NCBI RefSeq assembly: GCF_003385395.1 | Contig: NZ_QNUG01000006.1 | Span: 61,983-125,982, forward strand | Source of the DNA: Epilithonimonas hispanica | GTDB taxonomy: Bacteria; Bacteroidota; Bacteroidia; Flavobacteriales; Weeksellaceae | Reading direction: 5' to 3' | Length of the DNA: 64,000 nt | Shown here: piece by piece, positions 9,386 to 18,307 of the stretch | How the letters are laid out: each line of letters begins with the position of its first letter | Position numbering within the stretch: position 1 is the stretch's first letter | The notes under the pieces: model-generated | The model's database searches: none | What the model was told of the DNA's origin: nothing | The model's input: the letters and a program-made list of their open reading frames with translations, nothing else | Translations under genes and position numbers: made by a program

Positions 9386-10111
9386 ATGTACAATAGCCTA
9401 AAAAAAATTCTGCCCAAAGATTTTTTAATCAAAAACGAATTATTCTTCAGAAGATTTATTAGCATCTTCTATTGGGGAAATAGCCATCAATGTACAATAT
9501 GTGATAGAAAATTTAGGAAATTTTTATTAAATCAACGAGAGGAAAAACTTTGCCCAGGTTGTGGAAGTATGCCTAGAGATAGACGGTTGTTTGCGGAGTT
9601 TAAAAAAGAATTTTCCAATCAAGAGAAGATAAGATTGTTGGATTTCTCACCTTCACGATCATTGTATAGAAGATTGAAGCAAACAAAGAACATCCAGTAT
9701 TTTCCAACGGATTTGTCTACAGATTTTATTTCAGAATATCAATACGACATCACGGATATTCCAAAAGAAGACCAATTTTTTGATTTTATATTTTGCTATC
9801 ATATTCTTGAGCATATTGATGAGGATGCAATAGCTATGAAAGAGTTATATCGGGTTTTGAAAAATAAAGGAACCGCTTTTGTCCAAACGCCCTTTAAACA
9901 AGGAGAGATTTACGAAGATGCGAGCATAAAGTCAGAAGCTGATCGGCTGAAGTATTTTGGACAAAAAGATCATGTAAGAATATATTCTGTTGATAGCTTA
10001 GCAGATCGTTTGAAAAAGACAGGTTTTGAAGTTAAGATAAAAACATTTGGAGAAGATGATTATTTTGGACTTCGAAAAGATGAAACCATCTTGCTTCTAA
10101 CCAAGAATTAA
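9386..10111 (+). CDS. SAM-dependent methyltransferase with N-terminal zinc-knuckle-like motif
   Basis: 241 residues. The N-terminal third holds a CTICDRKF...LCPGCGSMPRDR motif (CxxC-x~20-CxxC), a likely zinc ribbon. It is followed by a class I methyltransferase core: RLLDFSPSRSL as motif I region, FDFIFCYHILEHIDED as motif IV, LYRVLKNKGTAFVQTPF as post-core. The zinc ribbon plus methyltransferase arrangement is common near glycan synthesis genes. Substrate unknown. A TATTTTTG box (9374-9381) lies only four bases before the ATG, so either the leader is very short or translation begins later. Confidence 0.78.
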   Translation: MYNSLKKILPKDFLIKNELFFRRFISIFYWGNSHQCTICDRKFRKFLLNQREEKLCPGCGSMPRDRRLFAEFKKEFSNQEKIRLLDFSPSRSLYRRLKQTKNIQYFPTDLSTDFISEYQYDITDIPKEDQFFDFIFCYHILEHIDEDAIAMKELYRVLKNKGTAFVQTPFKQGEIYEDASIKSEADRLKYFGQKDHVRIYSVDSLADRLKKTGFEVKIKTFGEDDYFGLRKDETILLLTKN

Positions 10112-10166
10112 TAGATCTATAATAGGTCTATTGATTAAATAGTTAGTTTAAAATATCTAAATTCAT

Positions 10167-10174
10167 TAGATTTG
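10167..10174 (+). promoter_or_regulatory. -7 box before the split 5'-nucleotidase unit
   Basis: TAGATTTG, matching TAnnTTTG, 18 bases before the ATG at 10193. It overlaps the alternative TTG start at 10172 and so argues for the ATG. Confidence 0.6.
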
Positions 10175-10192
10175 TATCCATATTTTCTTGTA

Positions 10193-10954
10193 ATGAAAAA
10201 CAAACTTTTGGGATTCGGACTCATTGGGTTTCTGTTAGTTGGTTGTAAAGCACCTCTTAACATTGCAAACATCCATACCGAAAAGAATATTTATATTACC
10301 AGTGACATTGATGAGAATAAGGAAATGGATGCTATTATCCAGCCTTACAAACATGAGTTGGAAGGTAAAATGAATACAAAAATTTCTCATACCAATGTAG
10401 AACTTACAAAGTCTGGTGATAACAGTAATCTAGGTAATCTTTTAGCAGATTATACTTTTGAAGGAGCAGATGAGTGGGCGAAGAAAAATAATCTACCAAG
10501 TGTAGATGCTGCAGTTATCAATATCGGCGGAATAAGAACCATCATACCAAAAGGTGATATCCTTACCAAGCAAATCTATGAGGTGATGCCTTTTGAGAAT
10601 GAGATTGTTATCGTTAAAATTAGTGGAAAAGAGCTGGAAGGTTTATTTGATTATTATTTGAAAACTCAGAAGAACAATCCTGTTTCGCATCTCGTTATCG
10701 AAACAGAAAATGGTAGCTTGTCCAAAAAACTTATTGCTGGAAAAACGATAGATTATAATAAAACTTATTACCTCGCCACTTCGGATTATTTAGCTTTGGG
10801 AGGTGATAGTATGTTTTTCTTTGGAAAAGGAGAGCTCATCTCTACGGGAATCAAAATGAGAGATCTTTTTCTGGAAAAATTCAAACAAAACCCAGAAGTT
10901 TCGGAGCCTAATGATGTAAGATTAATTTTCAAAGATAAAAAAGTACAGGACTAA
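10193..10954 (+). CDS. 5'-nucleotidase C-terminal-domain lipoprotein
   Basis: 253 residues with a lipoprotein signal (MKNKLLGFGLIGFLLVGCK, lipidated Cys at residue 18). The rest corresponds to the substrate-specificity domain of UshA/NT5E-type 5'-nucleotidases: GGIRTIIPKGDIL, VMPFENEIVIVKISG and YLALGGDSMFFFGKG. The catalytic metallophosphatase domain is absent here but is encoded by the very next gene, which overlaps by one base. The two most likely assemble into one extracytoplasmic enzyme hydrolysing nucleotides or UDP-sugars. The domain order is reversed compared with the single-chain enzyme. Confidence 0.88.
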   Translation: MKNKLLGFGLIGFLLVGCKAPLNIANIHTEKNIYITSDIDENKEMDAIIQPYKHELEGKMNTKISHTNVELTKSGDNSNLGNLLADYTFEGADEWAKKNNLPSVDAAVINIGGIRTIIPKGDILTKQIYEVMPFENEIVIVKISGKELEGLFDYYLKTQKNNPVSHLVIETENGSLSKKLIAGKTIDYNKTYYLATSDYLALGGDSMFFFGKGELISTGIKMRDLFLEKFKQNPEVSEPNDVRLIFKDKKVQD

Positions 10955-11904
10955 TGAAAAGAAAAGAATTCTTAAAATACCTTGGTGGAGGAAGTCTTGC
11001 TTTGACAATAGCTCCCAATCTTTTATTAGCAGAGCAATTTGATATTCTGAAAAAAGAATCAGCGCACAAACTCACGATTCTGCATACCAATGATCAACAC
11101 AGCAGGATAGAACCTTTTGACGCTTCTTATACAAAAAATCCCAATCAAGGTGGTTTTGCAAGAAGAGCTTCCTTAATTAATAAAATAAGAAGTGAGGAAA
11201 AAAATGTTTTGCTTCTGGATTCGGGGGATATTTTCCAAGGAACTCCTTACTTTAATTTTTTTGGCGGAGAGCTGGAGTTTAAGCTAATGAGTATGATGAA
11301 GTATGATGCCTCTACAATGGGAAATCATGATTTTGATAACGGTTTAGAAGGTTTTTTGAAAGTTTTACCCAATGCGAAGTTTCCCTTCATTTGTTCCAAT
11401 TATGATTTCAAAAATACAATTCTTGATGGGAAAACCGAGCAGTATAGAATCTTCAACAAAGATGGAATCAAAGTAGGAATCTTTGGTGTTGGAATTGAGT
11501 TGAATGGTTTAGTCGGAAAGAAAAATTATGGCGAAACTATCTATCATAATCCAATTGAGGTGGCACAACATTATGCTGACTTCTTGAAAAATGAAAAAAA
11601 ATGTGATGTCATCATTTGTCTTTCTCATATTGGTTTCGATTACAAAGATGATCCGGAGAAGATTTCGGACAAATATTTGGCTGTGAAGACCTCGGGAATA
11701 GATTTGATTTTAGGAGGTCATACACATACTTTTTTGCCAGAACCTATGACTTTTCAAAATAAAGATCATAAAAATGTGATTGTGAATCAAGTAGGATGGG
11801 CAGGGATTTTGTTGGGTAGGTTAGATTTTTATTTTGATAAAAATAAGGATGTAAAAAATATTTCTTGGAATAATCAGTTAATAGATGAAAACATACTAGT
11901 TTAG
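10954..11904 (+). CDS. 5'-nucleotidase metallophosphatase-domain protein
   Basis: 316 residues. The start codon overlaps the previous stop (TAATG), so translation is coupled. An N-terminal export signal, MKRKEFLKYLGGGSLALTIAP, lacks a twin arginine in the strict sense. Metal-binding motifs of the calcineurin-like fold are all visible: LHTNDQHSR, LLDSGDIFQGTP, MGNHDFDNG, ICLSHIGF and GGHTHTF. It is the catalytic half complementing the preceding lipoprotein. The pair is followed by porZ at a one-base gap, so all are probably on one message. Confidence 0.9.
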   Translation: MKRKEFLKYLGGGSLALTIAPNLLLAEQFDILKKESAHKLTILHTNDQHSRIEPFDASYTKNPNQGGFARRASLINKIRSEEKNVLLLDSGDIFQGTPYFNFFGGELEFKLMSMMKYDASTMGNHDFDNGLEGFLKVLPNAKFPFICSNYDFKNTILDGKTEQYRIFNKDGIKVGIFGVGIELNGLVGKKNYGETIYHNPIEVAQHYADFLKNEKKCDVIICLSHIGFDYKDDPEKISDKYLAVKTSGIDLILGGHTHTFLPEPMTFQNKDHKNVIVNQVGWAGILLGRLDFYFDKNKDVKNISWNNQLIDENILV

Positions 11905-11905
11905 A

Positions 11906-14155
11906 ATGAAGAAAAATTTATTGCTTTTATCTTTTTTTATAGCGATTATTACATTCGCTCAGACAAGTAAATGGGGTGATTTGTTCTCGTATAACAATGT
12001 TTTAAAAATTAGAGAAGATAATGACCGATTGATTGCTGCTACAGAAAATGGTATTTTCTTCTATTATCCATCAACAGGAGAGATCAAAAAACTGTCCAAA
12101 GCCAACGGTCTTCATGATGTTAAGATTGCTGCGTTTGACTACGATGCTGCTACACAAACTGGGATTGTGGGTTACCAAAATGGATCTATGGATGTTATAA
12201 CGTCCAATGGGATTTATTTTATTGTTGATATTCCATTAGCAACAGGATACAATGGGAGTAAAAAAATTAATCATATTTCTATTAATGGAGATAGAGCTGT
12301 AATTTCTGCCGGATATGGAGTTTCTATTTTTAATATTTCTCGTAGAGAATTTGGGGATACCGCATTTTTTGCAAGTGGAGGCGTTTATGAAGCTGTTAAT
12401 TCGGCAGTTATCAAAGATAATTTTGTATATGTAGCTACTAATTTAGGGTTAAAACGACATGAACTCAATTCTACATTTGCCATTTATTCTGAATGGAATG
12501 TAAGCCCGAATTTTATACAATCTGGTATTTTTAGAAAAGTAGATGCTAATAATATTATTGCTTTTACTTCTGGTAATCAGGTTAGATATGGTGATGGTAC
12601 TACGTTTTCTAATATACCAAGAACTTTTGGAGATATTCGAGACCTTAGAGTTACAGAAAACCAGATTATTGTTACAGATCAAAGTCAGGTTTATGTTTAC
12701 AGTGTGAATGGTGAACAACAGAAAAATTTCAATGCTAGCGAAGAGTTGAATACGGCAATAATGTATAATAATATATTGTATACAGGGACAAAACTTGATG
12801 GGATTTATAATGAACAAAAAGTTAGTTTGAAACCGGATGGCCCTTATAAAAACACATCATACAAACTGTCTCTTCTCAATAATCAGATATGGGTTTCTTC
12901 AGGTGTAAGAGATGATTATGATACTGCACCAAATCCTTCCCATTTAGGTTATTATCATTTTGATGGATCTAAGTGGATATATCCAAATTATTTTATTCAA
13001 AATTCAGGTATTACTTTTAATATCATGGATGTTGTTCCTAATCCTTCCAATCCTTCTGAAGTCTTTTTTACCAACTATACGCAAACTGATAGCAAAGGCA
13101 TCTATAAAATGACAGATGATGTTTTGGCAAAGACTTACCTTACAGAACTTAATAGCTTACCAGCAGGTCCATACATCAATAGACCTTTTGGGTGTGCTTT
13201 TGACGATACAAATAATTTACTTTGTTCCGTTTCCCATACAACTAAAGGGGGTGGTTTTTATTACTACAATAGACAGTCAGATAATTTTGCATTAACTGAT
13301 GTTGCAGTAACTTATAATGTTCAAAAGCCATTGGCAAAGGACGGGATGATTTATATTCCTGTACCTTATACACCAGGTGGTATGCTGGTTTACAACTACA
13401 ATAATACACCAGCTACAACATCTGATGATGCATTTAAGTTTTTAAATAAAAACAATAATTTACCCACTGATAATAGATGTGCAAGCGTTGCATTAGATAA
13501 AAATGATGATCTTTGGATTGGTACTAGAGGCGGGCTTAGAGTTTTATCAAATCCAAAATCAGCAATCTTAGAAGATAGCCCGCAAACAGATGAGATTATC
13601 ATAGAAGAAAACGGATTGGCGGAAGAGCTTTTCCGTGATGCTTTGTTATTACAAATTACGGTGGACTCAGGAAATCAAAAGTGGGTTTCGGTTGATGGAG
13701 GTGGTGTATTCTACCTAAGTCCTAGTGGAGATAGAACGATATACCATTTTACAAAAGCTAATTCTCCATTACCCAATGATAGTGTAACGGATATCCAAGT
13801 AGACGAGAAGACTGGTAAAGTCTATTTTGCAACATTGGATGGGATTATGGTTTATCAAGGTGATGTAACCGAGGTAACTTCCAACTTTGGAGATGTTTTA
13901 GTTTATCCAAATCCAGTTGTTTATGCTCAATACAAAGGTAATGTAAGGATCAGAGGATTAGCTTCTAAAACAAACATTAGAATCACAGACGCCGCTGGAA
14001 ATTTGGTTCATTCCGCAGTGGCAAACGGAGGTTATTTCGAATGGAATCTGAATAATCAGAGAGGCGTAAGAGTCGCTTCTGGAATCTATTATGTACTAAT
14101 GACAAACGAAGATGGAACCGACACAGCAACTGCAAAAATAGCTGTTGTGAATTAA
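11906..14155 (+). CDS. porZ: type IX secretion protein PorZ
   Basis: 749 residues, near the length of PorZ from Porphyromonas. A signal peptide ends in ITFAQ. Two seven-bladed propeller-like regions follow (KWGDLFSYNNVLKI, ENGIFFYYPSTGEIKKL, KNDDLWIGTRGGLRVL with its two-component-propeller-like blades). The C-terminal domain from FGDVLVYPNPV to TATAKIAVVN is of the type A T9SS sorting-signal kind. PorZ is part of the surface complex that attaches A-LPS to T9SS cargo. Its position directly before recO is a recurring arrangement in Bacteroidota as far as I recall. Confidence 0.9.
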   Translation: MKKNLLLLSFFIAIITFAQTSKWGDLFSYNNVLKIREDNDRLIAATENGIFFYYPSTGEIKKLSKANGLHDVKIAAFDYDAATQTGIVGYQNGSMDVITSNGIYFIVDIPLATGYNGSKKINHISINGDRAVISAGYGVSIFNISRREFGDTAFFASGGVYEAVNSAVIKDNFVYVATNLGLKRHELNSTFAIYSEWNVSPNFIQSGIFRKVDANNIIAFTSGNQVRYGDGTTFSNIPRTFGDIRDLRVTENQIIVTDQSQVYVYSVNGEQQKNFNASEELNTAIMYNNILYTGTKLDGIYNEQKVSLKPDGPYKNTSYKLSLLNNQIWVSSGVRDDYDTAPNPSHLGYYHFDGSKWIYPNYFIQNSGITFNIMDVVPNPSNPSEVFFTNYTQTDSKGIYKMTDDVLAKTYLTELNSLPAGPYINRPFGCAFDDTNNLLCSVSHTTKGGGFYYYNRQSDNFALTDVAVTYNVQKPLAKDGMIYIPVPYTPGGMLVYNYNNTPATTSDDAFKFLNKNNNLPTDNRCASVALDKNDDLWIGTRGGLRVLSNPKSAILEDSPQTDEIIIEENGLAEELFRDALLLQITVDSGNQKWVSVDGGGVFYLSPSGDRTIYHFTKANSPLPNDSVTDIQVDEKTGKVYFATLDGIMVYQGDVTEVTSNFGDVLVYPNPVVYAQYKGNVRIRGLASKTNIRITDAAGNLVHSAVANGGYFEWNLNNQRGVRVASGIYYVLMTNEDGTDTATAKIAVVN

Positions 14156-14158
14156 AGA

Positions 14159-14836
14159 ATGACACAAGAAGTTTTTTTACTGTCTTATACAAAATATGGA
14201 GATCACGATGCTGTTCTCCATTGTTTTTGTAGAGAAAATGGGTTCGAAAGTTTTTTTGCCAAAGGAATCTATGCGCCTAAAAACAAGAAAAAAGCATTCC
14301 TTTTTCCTCTCAATGAGTTGTTGCTTTATACCTCTGACAAAAAGAAAAATATCCGAAACATTTTGAAGATAGAACAGAAAAATGCAGATCTCTTCAGTAC
14401 AGATATTCGTAAAAATTCTATTCTTTTTTTTATTTCAGATTTATTAAATCAGGTTTTAAGAAATGAAAATCAAAATCAAAATATCTACTCTGAGATTTCT
14501 CTTTTTCTGAGTCAATTACAAATGGATAATTTCCAATCACATTTGATATTTATTTTCAGATTGTTGAAACAACAAGGGTTACAGCCTTTGTTTTCGGATA
14601 AAACTTATCTCAATCCAGAGTCTGGAACCTTCGAAGAGACCGAATCTCATCATTTTTTCAATAAGGATATTTCGGCAATTTGGAAAGAATTAGTTATTTC
14701 CCCAAATCCTTATGATATTAAGTTAAGCCGAATGGGAAAACAAAATTTTCTGGATTCTATTTTAGTTTATTACCATTATCATTTTACAGATTTTCGAGAA
14801 CCAAAATCTTTAGAAATTATCAAAGAAATATTTTAA
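14159..14836 (+). CDS. recO: DNA repair protein RecO
   Basis: 225 residues. RecO acts with RecF and RecR to load RecA on gaps and also anneals strands. The N-terminal OB fold is recognisable by VFLLSYTKYGDHDAVLHCF and FFAKGIYAPKNKKKAFLFPL; the remainder is the helical C-terminal domain, without an obvious zinc cluster. It starts three bases after the porZ stop and is followed after five bases by a GNAT gene, so it is inside an operon. Confidence 0.9.
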   Translation: MTQEVFLLSYTKYGDHDAVLHCFCRENGFESFFAKGIYAPKNKKKAFLFPLNELLLYTSDKKKNIRNILKIEQKNADLFSTDIRKNSILFFISDLLNQVLRNENQNQNIYSEISLFLSQLQMDNFQSHLIFIFRLLKQQGLQPLFSDKTYLNPESGTFEETESHHFFNKDISAIWKELVISPNPYDIKLSRMGKQNFLDSILVYYHYHFTDFREPKSLEIIKEIF

Positions 14837-14841
14837 AAAAT

Positions 14842-15330
14842 ATGATTATTAAAGCCGAAGAAAAAGATATTTCTATTATTCAGGATTTAGCAGAAAAATC
14901 TTGGAATTTTGCATACGCCGATATTTTGAAACCAGAACAGATTGATTATATGTTGGATCTGATTTATTCTAGTGACGCACTCAAAATTCATTTAGAAAAC
15001 CCAAATTTCCATTATTATTTAATCAAAGGAAATGACGAGTTTCTAGGTTTCATCGGTTTCGAATTTCATCAAGAATTGGGGACAACCAAACTCCATCGAA
15101 TCTATTTTCTAAAAGAAGCACAGGGAAAAGGTTTGGGTAAAAAAGCTTTGAACTTTATAAAAGAAGAAGTAAAAAAAATTGGTGATAAAAGAATCATTTT
15201 AGCTGTTAATAAAAATAATCAAGCCAAAAGTTTTTACGAATCTCAGGGTTTCAAAGTCTATGATGAAGGCGTTTTTGATATCGGAAATGGCTACGTAATG
15301 GATGATTATTTGATGGAATTTATCCTTTAA
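14842..15330 (+). CDS. GNAT-family N-acetyltransferase
   Basis: 162 residues with the acetyl-CoA-binding signature LKEAQGKGLGKKALNFI (Q/RxxGxG/A) around residues 92-108, followed by LAVNKNNQAKSFYESQGF. Substrate unknown; small-molecule or protein N-terminal acetylation are both possible. Last gene of the recO unit and followed by a hairpin terminator. Confidence 0.85.
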   Translation: MIIKAEEKDISIIQDLAEKSWNFAYADILKPEQIDYMLDLIYSSDALKIHLENPNFHYYLIKGNDEFLGFIGFEFHQELGTTKLHRIYFLKEAQGKGLGKKALNFIKEEVKKIGDKRIILAVNKNNQAKSFYESQGFKVYDEGVFDIGNGYVMDDYLMEFIL

Positions 15331-15352
15331 CAATAACTCCAAAAATATATTG

Positions 15353-15386
15353 AAAAGCATTTGTTCATTCGCAAGTGCTTTTTTTG
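15353..15386 (+). terminator. terminator of the porZ-recO-GNAT unit
   Basis: AAAAGCATTTG / CAAGTGCTTTT with one G-U pair and an eight-base loop, then a run of T. Confidence 0.8.
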
Positions 15387-15671
15387 TGATTTTATTTTTG
15401 ATGAAAATTATTAGTTCTTTTGAATAAATTATTAATATTCAAAATAATGGTAAAAACTTAAAAACTCTTTTGGGGTTTTAGTTAGCTTGAAATTAGTTCC
15501 TATTTGTTTGAATATTAAATGAATAATTATTTTGTAAAATTTTATTAATTCTGTTTTTAAGTTTGTGAAGAATACAATGTTAATTTTTTAGGGCAAATTA
15601 TCTTAATTAATTCTTACCATTCTTTAATAAACGATTAATGATTCTTTAAAGTTCAATATCAGAGATAATTT

Positions 15672-15778
15672 TAGATTTGTCGCAGAACGAAATCAAGCTG
15701 ATGCCTGATAGTAATTTTTCTTCATATACTATTTTTTAAATTTAGAAAGCCAGCTATTTATAGTTGGCTTTTTATTTT
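15672..15778 (+). ncRNA. candidate small RNA with own promoter and terminator
   Basis: A TAGATTTG -7 box at 15672-15679 is followed, with no open frame, by a short hairpin (ATAGTA...TACTAT, about 15708-15731). Then comes a terminator-like stem AAAGCCAGCTAT / ATAGTTGGCTTT (15746-15771) and TTTATTTT. The expected transcript is about 90 bases. The last hairpin could instead end the convergent recG transcript, though its tail is richer in T on the plus strand. The -33 element is poor. I know no family for it. Confidence 0.4.
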
Positions 15779-15832
15779 CGAAAGAAATATGGATTACTCA
15801 AGAACTCAAAAACTCTTCCACACTCAGACTCT

Positions 15833-17923
15833 CTAACTAATCTGCGCCCACTTATTCTTCCCTTTATATTGTCTAATGTAATATTGTTTCATCATTTGAT
15901 TATCAGGATGATTAAGTAGTGAATCCTGTTCCAGAATCTTTTCCACAGCCAATTTTGAAGCTTTGATAATCGCCGAATCTTCAATCAAGCTCAATTTTTT
16001 AAAATCCACAACACCACTTTGTTGAGTTCCCAGAATATCGCCTGGACCACGCAATTCCATATCAACTTCCGAAATTTTGAAACCGTCATTCGTCTGCACC
16101 ATTGTTTTGATTCTCGTTCGGCTTTCTTTGCTCAGTTTATCGTCCGACATTAGGATACAATAACTTTGTTCTGCGCCTCTACCAACACGTCCACGCAACT
16201 GATGAAGTTGAGACAAACCGAATCTTTCCGAACTTTCTATGACCATTACAGACGCATTCGGAACGTTAACACCCACTTCTATCACGGTTGTGGCGACCAT
16301 TATTTGCGCTTGTCCGGAAGCGAAAAACTGCATATTGATGTCTTTCTCCGCAGGTTTCATTCTTCCGTGAACCATCGTTACATTGTAGCTTTTGAAGAAA
16401 TTCATCACGCTTTCCAAACCTTCCATCAGATTTTTATAATCTAGCGTTTCCGATTCTTCAATCAATGGATAAACAAAGTAGATTTGACGACCTTTTTCAA
16501 TCTCTTCTCGGCAGAAATTGTAAACAGAAAGTCGGTCTTTTTCCCGTCTGTGAGCGGTAATAATCGGTTTTCTATTAGAAGGTAATTCATCAATCACAGA
16601 AACATCCAAATCCGAATAAAAACTCATCGCCAAAGTTCTCGGAATAGGCGTTGCTGTCATTACCAAAATATGTGGTGGAATATTATTTTTTGCCCAAAGT
16701 TTTGCCCGTTGTGCTACTCCGAATCTATGTTGTTCATCAATAATAGCCAAACCAAGATTCTTGAATTTTACTTTGTCTTCCAAAATGGCGTGCGTTCCAA
16801 TCAGAATAGACAATTCTCCGTTTTCTAATTCTTCGTGAATAATTTTTCTTTCTTTAGTTTTGGAAGAACCTGTCAAAAGTCTGACTTTGATTCCTGTATT
16901 TTCTAATAATTCCTGAATCGAATTAAAATGTTGCTGTGCTAAAATTTCTGTCGGAGCCATCAAACAAGATTGGAAACCATTGTCCATCGCAATGAGCATT
17001 GTTAATAATGCAACCATCGTTTTTCCCGAACCAACATCGCCTTGCAAAAGACGGTTCATTTGGGTGGAACGTTTCATATCGGTTCTGATTTCTTTCAGAA
17101 CACGTTTTTGAGCGTTGGTTAATTCGAAAGGAAGATTGTTTTCATAGAAATTATTGAAATAATCACCGACAATCGGGAACGGATTTCCGAATGATTTTGT
17201 TTTCTGATGAAGTTTTTTGAGTCCATAACCCAACTGAAAAAAAAATGCTTCTTCGAATTTTAATCGTCTGTCCGCTTCTTCAAATTGTTTGAAATTTTTA
17301 GGAAAATGAATGTCATAATAAGCATTAATTCTATCCATTAATTTCAAAGATTTCATCAAATAATTAGGTAAATTTTCCGAAATTAAATTGGGTAAATCTT
17401 TCAGAAGACTGTAGATGACGTTTTGAAAAAACTTGTTACTAATTCCTCGTTTACTAAGTTTTTCACTTCCGGGATAAACAGGTAAAAGTGTGCCGTACAA
17501 AGCTTTTTTTTCATCAGCTTCAATCTCCGGATGAGACATAGAAAAGTTGCCATTGAAGAAACTGACTTTCCCGAAAATGAAAATTTCTTTGTTGAGCGGA
17601 ATCGCTTCTTTCATCCAATTCGTATATCGAAACCAAACCAAATCCATCGTTCCTGTCTCATCACGAAATTTTGCGGAAAGTCGCTTTTTCCCTTTTTCGT
17701 AAACAACTTCCTGAATATCCGTTATTTTTCCTCGTAACTGAATGTCTGCATCCGGTTCTTTTGTAAGAGCTCCGATTTTGTAAATTTTACTTTTATCAAT
17801 ATATCGGATTGGATAAAACGTCAACAAATCTTCTACAGTCGAAATTCCCAACACGTTTTTTATGAGTTTTGCGCGTTCGGTTCCGATGTTTTTGAGAAAT
17901 TCTATGGAAGTTTCTAAAGTCAA
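15833..17923 (-). CDS. recG: ATP-dependent DNA helicase RecG
   Basis: 696 residues, normal length. RecG regresses stalled replication forks and processes branched DNA. It has an N-terminal wedge (OB-fold) domain with LRGKITDIQEVVYEKGKKRL, Walker A GDVGSGKT, a DEQH box (IIDEQHRFG), motif III MTATPIPRTLAM, and motifs V and VI in ATTVIEVGVNVPNASVMVIE and QLHQLRGRVGRG. The C-terminal TRG motif region is ELRGPGDILGTQQSG. It stands alone between a gene-free gap and a divergent toxin-antitoxin pair. Confidence 0.96.
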   Translation of the reverse strand: MTLETSIEFLKNIGTERAKLIKNVLGISTVEDLLTFYPIRYIDKSKIYKIGALTKEPDADIQLRGKITDIQEVVYEKGKKRLSAKFRDETGTMDLVWFRYTNWMKEAIPLNKEIFIFGKVSFFNGNFSMSHPEIEADEKKALYGTLLPVYPGSEKLSKRGISNKFFQNVIYSLLKDLPNLISENLPNYLMKSLKLMDRINAYYDIHFPKNFKQFEEADRRLKFEEAFFFQLGYGLKKLHQKTKSFGNPFPIVGDYFNNFYENNLPFELTNAQKRVLKEIRTDMKRSTQMNRLLQGDVGSGKTMVALLTMLIAMDNGFQSCLMAPTEILAQQHFNSIQELLENTGIKVRLLTGSSKTKERKIIHEELENGELSILIGTHAILEDKVKFKNLGLAIIDEQHRFGVAQRAKLWAKNNIPPHILVMTATPIPRTLAMSFYSDLDVSVIDELPSNRKPIITAHRREKDRLSVYNFCREEIEKGRQIYFVYPLIEESETLDYKNLMEGLESVMNFFKSYNVTMVHGRMKPAEKDINMQFFASGQAQIMVATTVIEVGVNVPNASVMVIESSERFGLSQLHQLRGRVGRGAEQSYCILMSDDKLSKESRTRIKTMVQTNDGFKISEVDMELRGPGDILGTQQSGVVDFKKLSLIEDSAIIKASKLAVEKILEQDSLLNHPDNQMMKQYYIRQYKGKNKWAQIS

Positions 17924-18013
17924 TTAAGGAAAATTTGTTCCGACGAATTTCGGGAAATTTATTGTGACCTGCAATAATTGTTAATTTTTATAAATGTAGT
18001 CTAATACAAAATA

Positions 18014-18033
18014 TTGTACTTATATTTGTACAA
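18014..18033 (+). promoter_or_regulatory. operator and promoter of the YefM-YoeB pair
   Basis: TTGTAC (18014-18019) and GTACAA (18028-18033) form a perfect inverted repeat around a TATATTTG -7 box (18021-18028). The right half contains TGTACA, the core of the operator bound by E. coli YefM-YoeB; the left half is TGTACT, 12 bases away. Binding here would block the promoter directly, giving autorepression. Confidence 0.65.
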
Positions 18034-18051
18034 AATTTAACCCGAATAATT

Positions 18052-18306
18052 ATGTTAATTGCTAGCGTTTCCGATTTTAGAAAAGATATTAAATCTTATT
18101 TAGACAAAGTTTCTAAAAATTTCGAAACTTTACTGATAAATAGAGGTAAGGATTCTGGCATTGTAGTAATGTCTCTTGAAGAATATAATTCGCTAATGGC
18201 GACTAATCACGAATTGTCTTCCAGAATTAATGAAAAACGTTTGGATTCTGCGATTGAAAAATTGAAAGCTGAAACATCTTTTGAAAAACAATTAATCGAA
18301 GAATGA
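18052..18306 (+). CDS. yefM: YefM/Phd-family antitoxin
   Basis: 84 residues. The N-terminal Phd/YefM DNA-binding fold (ASVSDFRKDIKSYLDKVSKN, VVMSLEEYNSLMAT) is followed by a flexible, charged C-terminal tail that would wrap the toxin. The toxin gene starts two bases after its stop. It should neutralise YoeB and, together with it, repress its own promoter at the upstream TGTACA-type repeat. Confidence 0.9.
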   Translation: MLIASVSDFRKDIKSYLDKVSKNFETLLINRGKDSGIVVMSLEEYNSLMATNHELSSRINEKRLDSAIEKLKAETSFEKQLIEE

Positions 18307-18307
18307 T

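Larger units (their letters stand above)
15331..15832. other. gene-free interval, 502 bases
   Basis: Strongly AT-rich with no plausible open frame. It holds the GNAT terminator at its left end, about 280 bases in which I see nothing, and then a promoter-like box and hairpin listed separately. Confidence 0.7.

Noticed and set aside
16166..16444. Plus-strand open frames inside recG, the ABC exporters and sdhA
   Set aside because: They are in antisense to well-conserved genes, with no promoter or family resemblance.
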